This document shows, in pieces, positions 32,372-43,353 of a stretch of 64,000 nt of DNA. Source of the DNA: Nitzschia sp. pyKryTriq1 (Eukaryota > Bacillariophyta > Bacillariophyceae > Bacillariales > Bacillariaceae); assembly GCA_956465555.1 (NCBI GenBank), contig OY101130.1:248001-312000 (forward strand), in the 5' to 3' direction. Made by a program: the position numbers and the translations under genes. Positions within the stretch are counted from its first letter, which is position 1. Every line of letters starts with the position of its first letter. The notes under the pieces are model-generated. The model was not told the origin of the DNA, did not search any database, and was given only the letters and a program-made list of their open reading frames with translations.

Positions 32372-32926
32372 CTTCTTCTGTCTGTCTTTTAAAATAAAAA
32401 AGAAAGTGTGCAGTCGCAGGAGTTCAAAATGGGGGGTATACTGTATTACTGTAGCTTGCGGCCTCTACGAGTAGAGAAATACGAGCAATATTTGAACGAG
32501 AAAATGCACGACATGATGGTACATGTGTTAAAATCTTTGAGTTCTAGGCGCGGTGGCTAGCGGCTCAGGGATTCGGGCTAAAGGACTAATTTGACTGGGC
32601 CCCTCAATCAAAAAACTGAAAAATTTCCGGCCAATAAAAAACGCGCTTTTCGCGCTACAGCGGATCATGCTCTGTTCGTACCCGTACGTGTACCGTACAC
32701 GCATGTACCGGTACGTATCCCGGTACGTTGGTCCGACCGCGCACACCCAACGCATATCATCAGATCACGGATCTGATGATGGATCTACCAACCGCATCAT
32801 GCATGACATCATGACACACCGCATGATCATCCATTCTCATATCGCATCGGCATTCCTACGTTCGTACTACGTAGACACTCTATTATTACCCTGCTCATAC
32901 AACCAAAACCACAAGGAATAAATCAC
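32372..32926. other. intergenic, GTAC-rich
   Basis: Divergent upstream region. Dense GTAC palindromes occur at 32679-32725 (CGTACACGCATGTACCGGTACG and neighbours). No gene seen. Confidence 0.55.
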
Positions 32927-33802
32927 ATGGACAAACAAGAAGAAACAACCACTGGTGGTCCCCGTCCGAGAAATTGTCGGCGGGGCCAAGAATCTTCCAG
33001 CAGAATCCAAACGAGTTATTTTCGGGTCATGCTCGGTGGATTTTGGCTATTCGTAATGGTCATCAGTTGTTCTTCGTGGGTGCCGCCGCTGACACCATCG
33101 TTTCATGTCCAAGCGTTTGCGGCCAAGAAAAAATCAGGGGGAGGAAAAAGTGGAAGCAGCAGTACCAACAAGGGATTTGGAGCTCCCCCACCGTCCTTGG
33201 AGAGTATCTTGGCGAAATTCCCGACCCGCATTCCACAGAATGTGATGGATCCTGCGACATTGGATTGTCCATGCGGAAATCGAAATCCCACTACTGGATT
33301 AGCATTGACATACGGAGAATGTTGCGGTCCACTGCATGAAAAGAAAAGAGAATGTACGACCATGACGGATGTGTTACGATCCAGGTACTCGGCCTTTTGT
33401 TGGCGCAATATTCGTCATGTGATGGATACGACCCATGAATCCTGTAGCGATTGGAGGGTAGATCGTATCGCGTGGGCCAAGGATTTGAATAAAGATGGAA
33501 TGTTTGATTCCTTTGAATTTGTCAATTTACAAATCCTGGGCCCCGAAGAGCTGTCGGATGATCATGAAACTACTAATGAAGGGTTTTTGGAATTTCAAGT
33601 CACCATTAGAGGTCGAGCCGAGGACGACATACTTCGGGGAGGCACCACCAGAAGGAGTGCGGCGGCTGTTGCTGGATTAGAGACGATGGTCAAGGAACGA
33701 TCCAAGTTCTTGAGAGATCCCGAGACTGGTGTATGGTCCTACGCGAGTGGAGATGTCACATCGCAAGTCGCTGGACTCGAGGATACGAAACTGAACAACT
33801 AG
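32927..33802 (+). CDS. YchJ/UPF0225-like protein, predicted plastid-targeted
   Basis: A 291-residue single-exon protein. An N-terminal hydrophobic segment (MLGGFWLFVMVISCSSW, from Met35 at 33029, which may be the real start) is followed by FHVQ-A|F-AAKKK. Phe directly after a predicted signal-peptidase site is the diatom plastid (ASAFAP-type) rule. The mature part begins with the Cys pair CPCGN...YGECCGPLH (SEC-C-like) and then TMTDVLRSRYSAFCWRN ... DTTHESC, the signature of bacterial YchJ (NTF2-like fold). An acidic DLNKDGMFDSFEF loop (EF-hand-like spacing) and a conserved FLEFQVTIRG strand follow. YchJ function is poorly known. Stromal location is inferred from the presequence. Confidence 0.8.
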   Translation: MDKQEETTTGGPRPRNCRRGQESSSRIQTSYFRVMLGGFWLFVMVISCSSWVPPLTPSFHVQAFAAKKKSGGGKSGSSSTNKGFGAPPPSLESILAKFPTRIPQNVMDPATLDCPCGNRNPTTGLALTYGECCGPLHEKKRECTTMTDVLRSRYSAFCWRNIRHVMDTTHESCSDWRVDRIAWAKDLNKDGMFDSFEFVNLQILGPEELSDDHETTNEGFLEFQVTIRGRAEDDILRGGTTRRSAAAVAGLETMVKERSKFLRDPETGVWSYASGDVTSQVAGLEDTKLNN

Positions 33803-34470
33803 CTACAGTGGTATGTGGGCGGAGAAGCAGCAGTCTACAGCATGATGATGGAGATGATGAAGAATCATACCGGTAGAATGTTAAAAACGAAGAGAACCCT
33901 GCCTGGAGAACCAGCACCACTCCGCCTTTTCGCAATATATTTTCTCTGCTACAGGTACTATAATAGCATCTGGATGATTTCGCTCTGATTCTTCACGCAT
34001 CATGAACACCAAAGCCGCGCGGTGCAACTCGACGAGGCTTTGGTGTTTAACGATTCTCAATGCGCGACCACGCGGAGTTCTCCCTACCGGTACGTGATGA
34101 GCTCGTGCAAACCACATTCGTAGGTACCTACTACCACTACTTCTACCATATCGTAAAGCAGCGAAAAAGTAGAGCATCAGAGCACGACATGGAATTACTA
34201 CACTACGGTACAAGTACCAGCAACACTACGCGAGCTAGTCAAACCTTCTTGTTCGCTCGTCTATTATTACGTAATAGAACCCACCAGCATCAGCTCCAGA
34301 ACCGTACCAGTACCTGTTGTAAGAGTACAGAGTACACACATTTGTCCACAACTCTTGCTTCTCATCCTCATCATCCCTCGAGCCGTGCTGGGACAACAAA
34401 AGGAACAAGAGATACAGCAGGCATCACACAAGAAGAAGAACACCTGACATCAACAGACGACGACGACAGA
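33803..34470. other. intergenic, no supported gene
   Basis: The frame of the next gene is open back to 34060, but the translation there is low-value and the Met at 34471 gives a better start. ACCGGTACGTGATG and GGTACC-type sites are present near 34085-34130. Confidence 0.5.
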
Positions 34471-36001
34471 ATGATTGCAAACGACGAGCCACCGAAGGCA
34501 GCATCTGCTGCTGGTTCTGCAAGTGGAGGAGTGCCACCGAACCACCGAGATCACGAAGACCGCGCGACAGGAGATTTGATCTCTCAAACTGCTCGTCGCG
34601 ACAACGACGTCCTGCTAGGAAGAGGTGAGAAGACGAATCATCATCGATCGGTCATCCAGGTGTTTTTCGATCAACAATAGGATTGTTTTTGTTCTGTCCT
34701 CACCATCAGTATCTTGTTCCCCACGTCTTGTTGTTGTCGCTCAATGCTGGGTTCTTCTGTCGTCCTCGAACCACCTCCACAATTCACCAACAATCATTCC
34801 ACCACCACCACGTATACTACCAGGCACCGGTGTCAACGAATTCATTGGCAACGTTCGCTATCGCCTTGTTGTTCGGCAAGTCTTGAACAAGTTTGCAAAG
34901 GATGGTGGGTGGACGACGGGGTGGACGACCGTGGTGGGCAAGTCCTCATCCCAAATAAATCTCCGTTTGGCGAATGAGATTGTGCAAAAGGTCAAATCTC
35001 GAGGTGGGAGGTTCCTTGAACGAACCGTCAAGCCTGCTGTCAACGCCGCCCCTGCTCAAGATGAACAAGAAGGAGAAGCTCGTCCTCGGCCTCCTACCAT
35101 GTCGCCTCCGGTCTACTATCGCGAGGTGGACTATCTTAGGGCTATCGACAAAACCAGACAGAGCTTTCGCCACCAAATGATGAAGTTTTTGGAGGAACCG
35201 GATGCGAGACGACGAGGAGGGCCCCAACAGGAGGAGGAGGCCGCAGTTTCGTCATCCGAAACGAAGAAGCGGAAGGAGCGCCAAGACACTAGCAGCAGCA
35301 CCATCGATGGCCCTCCTTGTTCGAGCAAACCCAGACGGCTCGTTCTAACAGACGAAAACAATATTTCAACCGGTATCAGCCGTCTCTCCTCAACCAGCTT
35401 GGCTCATCCCTGTACGGTCAGCAGAATGGTCTCCGCTTCTTCCAAGAGCAGAGGAGTACCACCAGGCTTGTTGGTGGAACAACAAATGCCTTTCGATGAT
35501 ATTGCAAGCCGCGCCGCGCTATTGTACGGCAACCCTGCGCTTGCTTCTCCCTCCTCCCACCTGTTTGGGCCAGCTTCTTCTTGGCTCCTCCATCGAGATT
35601 TGTCACTGAGTGGACAAGTACTACATTCTTCTAGTTCGTTCTTGTTACCGCCACCAGCAGGAACATCAACAACTTCGTCTTTCTTGTTGGATCCTCTTCG
35701 AGGAAGATTCCCCCCGTTCCACACTTCGTCTTCTTTACTGGCAGCGCATCACTATCATGCGCATCACGACCAACAACGTCTTCAAGAGATGTTGTTGCGG
35801 GAAAGGTACTATGCTGAAATTTTGCGAAGCGCCCCTCCACTGCCAGAGACAAGAACCGCGACGTATCATCCAACCGCGACAGCGGCAGCATCACTTCTTC
35901 TCCGATCGCCGCTTCCCATCACCACCAGTATGGTGGACCCGGAGACAGCAGTACTCCTGGCTATCGAACGACAAAGACGGAACCGTCGCTGTGAGGAGTA
36001 A
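34471..36001 (+). CDS. DUF6824-domain protein
   Basis: Two exons, 34471-34624 and 34824-36001, with a 199-bp phase-1 intron (GTGAGA...ACCAG) that falls inside the DUF6824 signature: NDVLLGR-G | TGVNEFIGNVRYRLVVRQV. The product is 443 residues. The DUF6824 domain spans ~45-130 and ends in VKSRGGRFLER. It carries an uncommon insertion, GGWTTGWTTVVGKSSS, between its helices. The rest is disordered: a KKRKERQ basic patch (possible nuclear signal), Ser-, Pro- and His-rich stretches, and a C-terminal ERQRRNRRCEE. DUF6824 proteins are a large diatom family without assigned activity. A regulatory or nuclear role is a guess. Confidence 0.8.
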
Positions 36002-37349
36002 TTGTAGTACTATCCCCGTCACCATCTTTCTGCTGGATGATCAACAACAACAAGTTTTTCAACGTTATCATCAGGACTACCCTCCTCCGCACAGCAGACC
36101 ATACCAGCACCTTTCTTTGTAAGACCGAGAGGTCGGCGTTGTATTTGACGCCTACTCCTCCACTCCGACTCGATGATGGTATGCCCAAAACCCGCACTGT
36201 TTTCAGAATACGAGAAAAATGAACTTATGAACAACTTGCGTAACATACAAACATACATAATACTATAATGGTCGACAACAAACGCATCGCCTCTGGTGCT
36301 CGCCAAGTCACGCTACAAGTATTGTTGTTTGGATGATAGTGTAATAGGAAGGTCAACTAAATATCCCTCAAAGGCGGGCGAGAGCTTTTGATGCGCTATG
36401 TTGGTTATGTTGAATACTCGTAATAGTAAAAGACGGCGGGCTCCTCAATTTAGGTTCTTTTGTCGAATACCTCTCGTGACTCGTCACGTGTCTCAACTTG
36501 ATATCTCCGCTTAGATATACTTTCACTTGTTACTAATACTGTGTGATCAAGTACAGTAGGCACAATCCAGAATACGCTCGTCAGTATATCCCTTTTCGAA
36601 TTGTGAGCTAAAATAAAGATTAAACTATTCATCTTCTTGTTGTTCATTTTCACTTCACGAATAGATCCAGATCATCCAACAAGACTAACCTGTCATAGAT
36701 CTTTCTTTCACTTTATCTTTCCGCTCTTATATTTTTCCAAGATATAACGTCCATCTGATCTTACTTTGTTTCGTTCCTGGTCTTACTTTTACATTTCAAG
36801 ATCAGATCTGTACCTCCACATACATAATAGTATCGTCCGAGTTGATTATAGAAAATAGATTCAAGTCCCGAATGAATCTTCTGCACAGGATACGACTCAT
36901 GTGATGCGCCCGGTCGGGTGCCGTCCGATCTCGCTTATTATCCAATCATACATCAATCCGACTCGCGTTAGGACCAATCAACATTTATGTGAGTGCGCGA
37001 GTGCAGTCCGTCATACTTCAAGTTTGTGGTGCGGTGGATCCGTCATACTACTTCAAGTCAGAGGCATGTTTCCGTTGTCGAACCATTGCGCTTCGTCTGC
37101 ACTTCATCCGTCCGGTCTTTCCGTATTCGACTCTTCCGACAGAAGCGCGCATCTTCGACATCCCGCGCCTCCAATCATTCTTTTTCTCTCACAAAAGAAA
37201 AATTGAAATCTATTACACTTCTTGTTTCTTGCGCTGTGTCATCATAATACTGTATAATCATCTTCACTCATCCATAGCTCCCAGCCGAAGCATATTTGTA
37301 CTGTATCATATCCTCCCACAAGAAAGCTCCAACAACAACAACAATCAGA
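36002..37349. other. intergenic, no supported gene
   Basis: An AT-rich interval with several short ORFs of no family resemblance. The frame of the next gene is open from 37296, but the first ATG with a sensible protein is at 37350. Confidence 0.5.
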
Positions 37350-39665
37350 ATGGAACCTGACATTCCAAACAATGATCATGATCATGATCATGGTCCCGAT
37401 CGTGATGATGATGATGATGATGATGATGACATCCCTGCTGCTTTAGAGGAAGGTATCCAGGCACTGGTGAACGAGTTTGGTGAAGAGCTGTTCCAAAAGG
37501 TGGTCAAGAAACGAAGAAGCACAAACGGCAGCCATCATCATACAGCGGGTGCTACGAATGATACTGGCGATGGTGATGGTGATGATGATGATGATGATGA
37601 CTCTTCCTGTTCTTCATCGTCAACGTCATCGTCGACATCATCAGAGGATAATGATAATGACAAAAACAGCAGCAGAGCTCGTCGTTCACGTTCACGTTCA
37701 CGTTCACGTTCACGTTCACGTTCACGTACTCGACATACTGGATTTCTACCATTTTCGATTCACTGCGATCAACCGTTTGAAAGCAACGGGACGACAACCC
37801 TTCAATATTTATCGCTGTTGCGGGCGGGAAATTTAAAAGGCCACGTTTCCAACTTTGTCGTACAATCGGTGGGGGACGAGGAAATGCTGGCTTCTATCAT
37901 CGAAACCTTTGATCACTACAACAAGCTGCGATTAAAAAGGTTATCAAAGAAGAAGAAGAAGAAAAAGAAAAATGGTACGCAAAAATCATCCAAAAATAAT
38001 GACAACGCCGACGATGATGATGTTGATGATGAGGACGACGACGAAAATCATAGCGGGAAATGGGATCGACTGATCATCATGGAGAACGATGTGCATCGAA
38101 TATTAGACCATCCATCGATGGAATTGTTTCGGGGAGTCGACATTTGCTTCATGGACGTCTACGAAGATTACGATGCGGAGCATGTCCATTTCAATGCTCC
38201 CTTCTATCTTCCCGTATTTACCTTTCACGAAAGTGCCGATCATGATCATGATCAGCCTAGTTCACTCATTTCCGACGATTTAATGGCAAGTCTCAAAGAT
38301 CTGTTCCTCCGACTTTCCATGGAAAGTCTCGGGCTTCGATACGTCTCGGCGCTTCCACGGCACACGGAAATTCTCAAAGAGTTACTCGAAAAGAAGCGAA
38401 TTCCCAATCTATGTCTCGACCACTTTTTATGTTTGGAACACATTGTATCGACAGGACACTTGGTTTCGGCAATACGGCATCAATGCTTATTACAAGAAGG
38501 AGAAGAGGCCGAGGAAGTAGCAGAAATCAGGATGAACGACGATAATCCATCATGTTTCTTAGAAAACTTGAGCTTGAGAATTATGCCTCATATGGCGGCG
38601 GCCATCATTCGTGCCACAATGGGTCTCTCTCATCTGAAAACGCTACAAGTTCGAGAGACGACCAGGTCCTCGGCTACTACCCGTGCTTTGGCTCTCATCT
38701 TGCCACACCCTGCATGTGCCATCCGGACCTTAACGTTGACACACGAGGATGTAGTCTCGACAGAAGCTCCCGATCCTTTGGAAGGAGCCGCCTTTCGATT
38801 TGATAATGTCATTGGTGCCTTGCAACAAAATCGGAGCGTACAAGATCTCTCATTGGTGTGTGACGATGGGTCCTACATGGACAATGATGATCTTCGTGGA
38901 CTGTTTCACCTGATTCAAACACCCGGAAACCAAATTCGTCATCTGCAACTTTCTACCATCAGCGAGGATGGTGGCGACGAAGACGAACAAGAAGCAGGAG
39001 TAGCAGTGGCAGCAGCAGTGGAAATGACATCCCTGAATTATCGGGACCTGGCCCAAATTGTGGGCTACGACCCAGAGCAGCGGCAGGGAGGCGAGGACGA
39101 CGCTGCAACCATGGCGTTGGCACACCGTTGCCAAATACGATCGTTTGATTTCGGCCATTGTATCGATTGCATTTTAATCGATAATGACCTTGATCAAAGC
39201 TACGGGAATGTCCAGACGCTCATTTGGTTGCTTTCAAAGCGGCTGCCTTATCTCTACTACATTGGCATTTATGGATGTGATGATGAAATGCTCGAGCAAA
39301 AGTTTGGTTCCTTGGAGAGATGCACCGAACTTATTCAGGAAATTCGACAAGTCGGAGTGTGGCTAGGCCGTAACTTTGCCGGAAGAGCATTGTTGCATCC
39401 ATCCGTAGCTGCATCGGTACCGCTCGGGTTGTGGCCCGTCGTACTGGAGAAAGCCAGCAACGACACACTATTCGACGATGACGACGACCAGGAAGGGGCT
39501 GCTCAATTGGATGGATTGTATTACATGGTCCAAGGCTTGTTTTTGGACGGACCCTTGGCTCTAAGATACAGGACTCCACCAGCGATAGAAATGGCTACCA
39601 GTCCAGGCATAGGGGGTGACGACCAGAACGAAAAAAACAAAGGTCGAAAAAGGCAGCGAGTGTAG
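37350..39665 (+). CDS. large acidic protein with RS-dipeptide repeat and LRR-like region
   Basis: A 771-residue single-exon protein, family not recognised. The N-terminus is His/Asp-rich (NDHDHDHGPDRDDDDDDDDD), then a short helical segment and a second acidic run. Residues ~107-127 are an Arg-Ser dipeptide repeat encoded by a perfect (CGTTCA)n hexanucleotide array (~37685-37727). A Lys-rich stretch (KKKKKKKKNGTQ) and another acidic run follow. From ~240 onward it is ordered and Leu-rich, with LRR-like strands such as LSHLKTLQVRE, IRTLTLTHEDV, VQDLSLVCDD and IRHLQLST at irregular spacing. It ends in KGRKRQRV, a nuclear-signal-like tail. Diatoms have many such irregular LRR-like proteins. Confidence 0.75.
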   Translation: MEPDIPNNDHDHDHGPDRDDDDDDDDDIPAALEEGIQALVNEFGEELFQKVVKKRRSTNGSHHHTAGATNDTGDGDGDDDDDDDSSCSSSSTSSSTSSEDNDNDKNSSRARRSRSRSRSRSRSRSRTRHTGFLPFSIHCDQPFESNGTTTLQYLSLLRAGNLKGHVSNFVVQSVGDEEMLASIIETFDHYNKLRLKRLSKKKKKKKKNGTQKSSKNNDNADDDDVDDEDDDENHSGKWDRLIIMENDVHRILDHPSMELFRGVDICFMDVYEDYDAEHVHFNAPFYLPVFTFHESADHDHDQPSSLISDDLMASLKDLFLRLSMESLGLRYVSALPRHTEILKELLEKKRIPNLCLDHFLCLEHIVSTGHLVSAIRHQCLLQEGEEAEEVAEIRMNDDNPSCFLENLSLRIMPHMAAAIIRATMGLSHLKTLQVRETTRSSATTRALALILPHPACAIRTLTLTHEDVVSTEAPDPLEGAAFRFDNVIGALQQNRSVQDLSLVCDDGSYMDNDDLRGLFHLIQTPGNQIRHLQLSTISEDGGDEDEQEAGVAVAAAVEMTSLNYRDLAQIVGYDPEQRQGGEDDAATMALAHRCQIRSFDFGHCIDCILIDNDLDQSYGNVQTLIWLLSKRLPYLYYIGIYGCDDEMLEQKFGSLERCTELIQEIRQVGVWLGRNFAGRALLHPSVAASVPLGLWPVVLEKASNDTLFDDDDDQEGAAQLDGLYYMVQGLFLDGPLALRYRTPPAIEMATSPGIGGDDQNEKNKGRKRQRV

Positions 39666-40115
39666 CCTTTTCTTGTGACCATTGGTACTTTCTTGAGATT
39701 TACTTTTACCAAATGCAAATAGTAGAGGACGACCCTACTCTAGCTTGCAAGTTACGGCTTGATCATACTGGAGATCTCCAGCGCTATTATAGGAGACGGA
39801 AACGGAGATTCTACTCGAAACGCGAGGAGGATGGTACCGTTGTGCGTCCAATAGATATTTGGTCCTGTCGTTTATTCCATATCTGTAGGCCCACTGTTTG
39901 GTCCGGAGCTACCGGTACCCGGTATTGTAGCTGAGCAAGGGCCCCGCGCGGGCGTCTGTTGACTACCGATCCATATTCGACCCCACACGATCAAAGATAC
40001 CGCGACTGGAAAAGAGAGAGAACTGATTTCCATCTATCGTTTCTAGATTTTTATCTTTAACGTAAGTCAAGAGTGAACGGATACGTAACTTCTATTTGGA
40101 CGACTATTTCTTTTA
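39666..40115. other. intergenic between convergent genes
   Basis: Contains an ACCGGTACCCGGTA palindrome near 39912. No gene seen. Confidence 0.55.
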
Positions 40116-42443
40116 CTAGACTGTTTGGGTGGACGGGGCGACGGCGGCGGCTGGTAGTGTCACCGAAGCGGCCGAGGAAGATCCACCGCCATACATCATG
40201 GTTCGTCCTGCCCGAGAGATGGGCCGACAAAAGGCCCTACAGTACCGGCGATTCCTGGATAATACATCCCCAGCCCCAATCATGCCCCATCCTAAGATTA
40301 ACATGAGGGCACCAAAGGCGGGATCAAACCCGCGGCGCCCTAAAAAGGGAGCCAGGATCAAATGGAATACACCCATACCACACGTCGCATAGCCCATGAT
40401 GTGAGGAATAGGATGGTTCAGAATGATACCCGAGATTCCAAACGCAATGGACGACCAAAGAATGCCGTCTGACATGCCAAAGAAGAAATCCATCAAGAAA
40501 AAGGACAAGATCCAACTGTACAAGGCCCAGATATACATGTCGCGCCCGATCCAGGCGGGTAGATGACAAACACGCCCATCCCCACAGCAAAGAATACCAT
40601 GAAAGAATATGCTCCCCGCCCATAACAACAAGGCTGTCACACCATCGTCGTATCTCCCGACAAAGGATCGGATCAATCCGACTAGCGCCAAGGCCAGGGG
40701 AGCGACACCTGCCGGAACCCCTTCGCGGAGTATTAACCAGAGCCCACACAAGACCAACACTACCAAGGCGGCAATAGCGCTTGGCACTTGTACATGATCT
40801 TGAATACATTTGGTATTTTCGTGACCACGAGACCCCCAACCAAAGTCATCGTAAATAATGTCCTCTTGTCTCAAAGTATTGTGATAGACAGACTTTTTCG
40901 TCATACCTGAGGGATTCAGACTTATCACCTCTTGATAAGTATACCGATCATCCATGCCCACATGCGCAACCAAAATGTCTCCATTTGACGAGGATGCGGC
41001 GGTGACTTGCGGTCCTTGGCGGCTCTTATCCTTCCAAGCAAGGAGAGTCGATTGAATATCAAATGTAGAACCACTCGTGGTGACTATACAATACATGGGA
41101 GTGGTCCGAATGATCATATCCCACGATCGTCTCTTCTTGCCACGTTCCGCAGCATCCTTCGCGGCAGTGAAACAATATTGACTGGCCGTCCAATGCCCTT
41201 TGCCGTCTTTCTGTATAGTAGTCTTGACGGGAAGGAACATGCGGGGATTCACAATATCCAGATGATACTTGGCGGGTCCACCGTTTCCGGGACTTTCCAC
41301 TAGCACCAAATGATCACTCATCTTGTAGTCAGAGGTAGTAGGATCATCGTCATCAACTGCCTCGGCTGCTATGGGTAACAAGCCCGCGAAGAAGATAGTG
41401 CCATCGTTCATGGTAGCAAAGGTCCCCAAATTGTTCGCGTTACCATTGGGAAATTCAGATACAACGTCCGTACCATCGGGCTGTCCAAAGTAGTCGTCGT
41501 CGCCAAGGTTCAACTGCATGGAATTCCCCCAGGGATCTTTCTGCGCTTTGATCCAATCTTGGACTTCTTGAGAATATTTTTGAATGTTGGAGAAATCGTT
41601 CTTATTGTTGGTAGAGTTGCCATCGGGGAGGCTACCCTTGTTGCTGCAAATCTTCATGTAGTGCGTTGTGCTCATTACATTTCCAGTGCCCAAGTAGACT
41701 GCGGCAGCAAAAAAGACGGACCAAAAGGCAAAACTCAAATTCACCAAACTACTCGTTCCTTCTGGAGGAGGGCCCACTTCTCCTCCTGTTGCCGATTTGC
41801 GGGTAAAGGCCGTATCGATCCGCCGAGAGACTTGTCCGTAAATATGCTCGTAGTCGGGGATGAAGGAGGAGGAGGAGCCATCGACAGTGGTATTATTATT
41901 GTCTTCAGACAGATTACCTTGTTGATATTGAGCCATATGATCGACAATTTGCACATCTCGCTCCACCACTTTGGCGCAAAGATAGAGCCAGACGGCTGTC
42001 CCCATCCAAACACCGGCCAACAAGCCTCCCATCCATGCATCGAAGGGCAAAAATGCATTGTAGTCAAAGTAGCCCCCCTTGACACAAATCCCATAGGCAA
42101 TCAGATTGCATAGGATTGCCAGTAGAATCCACTTTCCAAATACGCAGCCATAGCGAACGTAGGAGCAGTAAGATACCAAGGGAGGAAGGGGCGGAAGATC
42201 TTCCTCGGCATCCTCTTCAGCAGCAGTGTAAGATTGCACTACTTGACCAGCGGCATCAGTGGTGGTCAAGTGTAAATCGTAGCCGTCAACTATAGGAGGA
42301 CGAATGCTATGCGCTGATGGGGGAACTGCCGCGGATGAGGAGGAGGGTGGGGCGTAGGCTCCCATTCGAGGGCCCGTTGGTCCTGCTTCGTCCCTCAAAA
42401 GAGGCTCCAGATTACGTCGCGGACTGTTGTTTCCTTCCATCAT
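40116..42443 (-). CDS. multipass membrane protein with large lumenal/extracellular domain, unknown
   Basis: A 775-residue single-exon protein I do not recognise. Residues 1-90 are cytosolic-like and Pro/Ser-rich, with an acidic patch (AAEEDAEEDLPPLPPL). A Cys/Tyr block (VSYCSYVRYGCVFG) precedes helices at ~102-118 and ~133-155, and another lies at ~237-255. A hydrophilic region of about 290 residues follows with several Asn-X-Ser/Thr sites (e.g. NST) and cysteines. About seven more helices fill residues ~545-720, including a Cys-rich FFHGILCCGDGRVCHLP loop. The tail is Arg-rich then Ser/Ala-rich. The two-part helix layout around a large soluble domain suggests a channel, transporter or receptor. 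No motif decides. Confidence 0.75.
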   Translation of the reverse strand: MMEGNNSPRRNLEPLLRDEAGPTGPRMGAYAPPSSSSAAVPPSAHSIRPPIVDGYDLHLTTTDAAGQVVQSYTAAEEDAEEDLPPLPPLVSYCSYVRYGCVFGKWILLAILCNLIAYGICVKGGYFDYNAFLPFDAWMGGLLAGVWMGTAVWLYLCAKVVERDVQIVDHMAQYQQGNLSEDNNNTTVDGSSSSFIPDYEHIYGQVSRRIDTAFTRKSATGGEVGPPPEGTSSLVNLSFAFWSVFFAAAVYLGTGNVMSTTHYMKICSNKGSLPDGNSTNNKNDFSNIQKYSQEVQDWIKAQKDPWGNSMQLNLGDDDYFGQPDGTDVVSEFPNGNANNLGTFATMNDGTIFFAGLLPIAAEAVDDDDPTTSDYKMSDHLVLVESPGNGGPAKYHLDIVNPRMFLPVKTTIQKDGKGHWTASQYCFTAAKDAAERGKKRRSWDMIIRTTPMYCIVTTSGSTFDIQSTLLAWKDKSRQGPQVTAASSSNGDILVAHVGMDDRYTYQEVISLNPSGMTKKSVYHNTLRQEDIIYDDFGWGSRGHENTKCIQDHVQVPSAIAALVVLVLCGLWLILREGVPAGVAPLALALVGLIRSFVGRYDDGVTALLLWAGSIFFHGILCCGDGRVCHLPAWIGRDMYIWALYSWILSFFLMDFFFGMSDGILWSSIAFGISGIILNHPIPHIMGYATCGMGVFHLILAPFLGRRGFDPAFGALMLILGWGMIGAGDVLSRNRRYCRAFCRPISRAGRTMMYGGGSSSAASVTLPAAAVAPSTQTV

Positions 42444-43178
42444 GGCCTCTTTTTATGTTCTACTGTATTTGATCAAGAGGAAAGACACAAAGTAAGTCCA
42501 TCGGCTGTGTTATTGGTTACGTGTCTCTTTTGTCGACACTGCAGTAGACATGCGGGCACGTCTCCCACCTTCCTCCTTTCTGTGGTTTGTGGTACGACCC
42601 ATCATCACGTAATATCTCGCGGTCATGACCCAAAAGATACGTGCACACACGCGCTGGCAAATCCAGAAATCTGGATCGTGTCTTTTTTGCTTCTCGATTT
42701 TGGTCATGACCCAAAAGATACTTGCACACACGCGCTGGCAAATCCAGAAATCTGGATCGTGTCTTTTTTGTTTCTCGATTTTTTCTTAGTCGCAGTTCCA
42801 CGTGGCAAACATCTGACTTGTTCATGATCAAAGCATTGTGATGTGTTATTTTTTGACGATGATTCCGGATGCCGGATTCCGGATTCGAATTGCATTCGAG
42901 GATGTCGATATTCGAGCCAAGTTCGAGCCTCGCCCGTCCAACGGACCAACGCGATGACGATCATAATAATAATCTTGTGATAGATTGATGAGAAGACGGC
43001 GCTCACTTTTTCCCGATAATAGCGCACCTCTCACTCAACTGGTAGCGACAATTGCGAACTCAATGCTGTTTTTATTTTAGAGTAGTTGTTCTATTATGGC
43101 GAGTGAAAGATTATATCGTTCCAAAGAAGGTTCCAACGTTTCAAAATAACGTTCTTGGGGAAGAGAAGCGAATTTAGG
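42444..43178. other. intergenic with 81-bp tandem repeat
   Basis: Holds the 42622-42783 tandem duplication and a GGATTCCGGATTCGAATTGC stretch near 42875. ORFs here derive from the repeat and are not convincing. Confidence 0.55.
42622..42783 (+). repeat. 81-bp tandem duplication, two units
   Basis: Units 42622-42702 and 42703-42783 begin GGTCATGACCCAAAAGATAC and are nearly identical (differences such as ACGTGC/ACTTGC and GCTTCTCG/GTTTCTCG). 81 is a multiple of 3, so several frames stay open through both units, but no domain results. Confidence 0.9.
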
Positions 43179-43353
43179 GAGCCCCTCAATGCCACCTTTT
43201 TGTAGCCGGCCCGGTCCTGTTCAAACCAACTCGTCCTGGCCTACTCCGACTAAACAGTGGTACTCCGACCGTCCGGCACACTCACCAATCAGGAATTAGG
43301 AATCAGAAAATTCAATAGAAAAATCGAATTTTTCCCTTGTCAGCAGAGGGAGC
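43179..43353 (+). repeat. left terminal inverted repeat (175 bp)
   Basis: Reverse complement of 43995-44169 with no mismatch found by eye. It contains the last codons and stop (43312) of the SWIM-domain remnant. Confidence 0.9.

Noticed and set aside
42507-42827. 106-codon plus ORF through the 81-bp repeats
   Set aside because: Open only because the repeat length is a multiple of 3; the antisense frame is also open.
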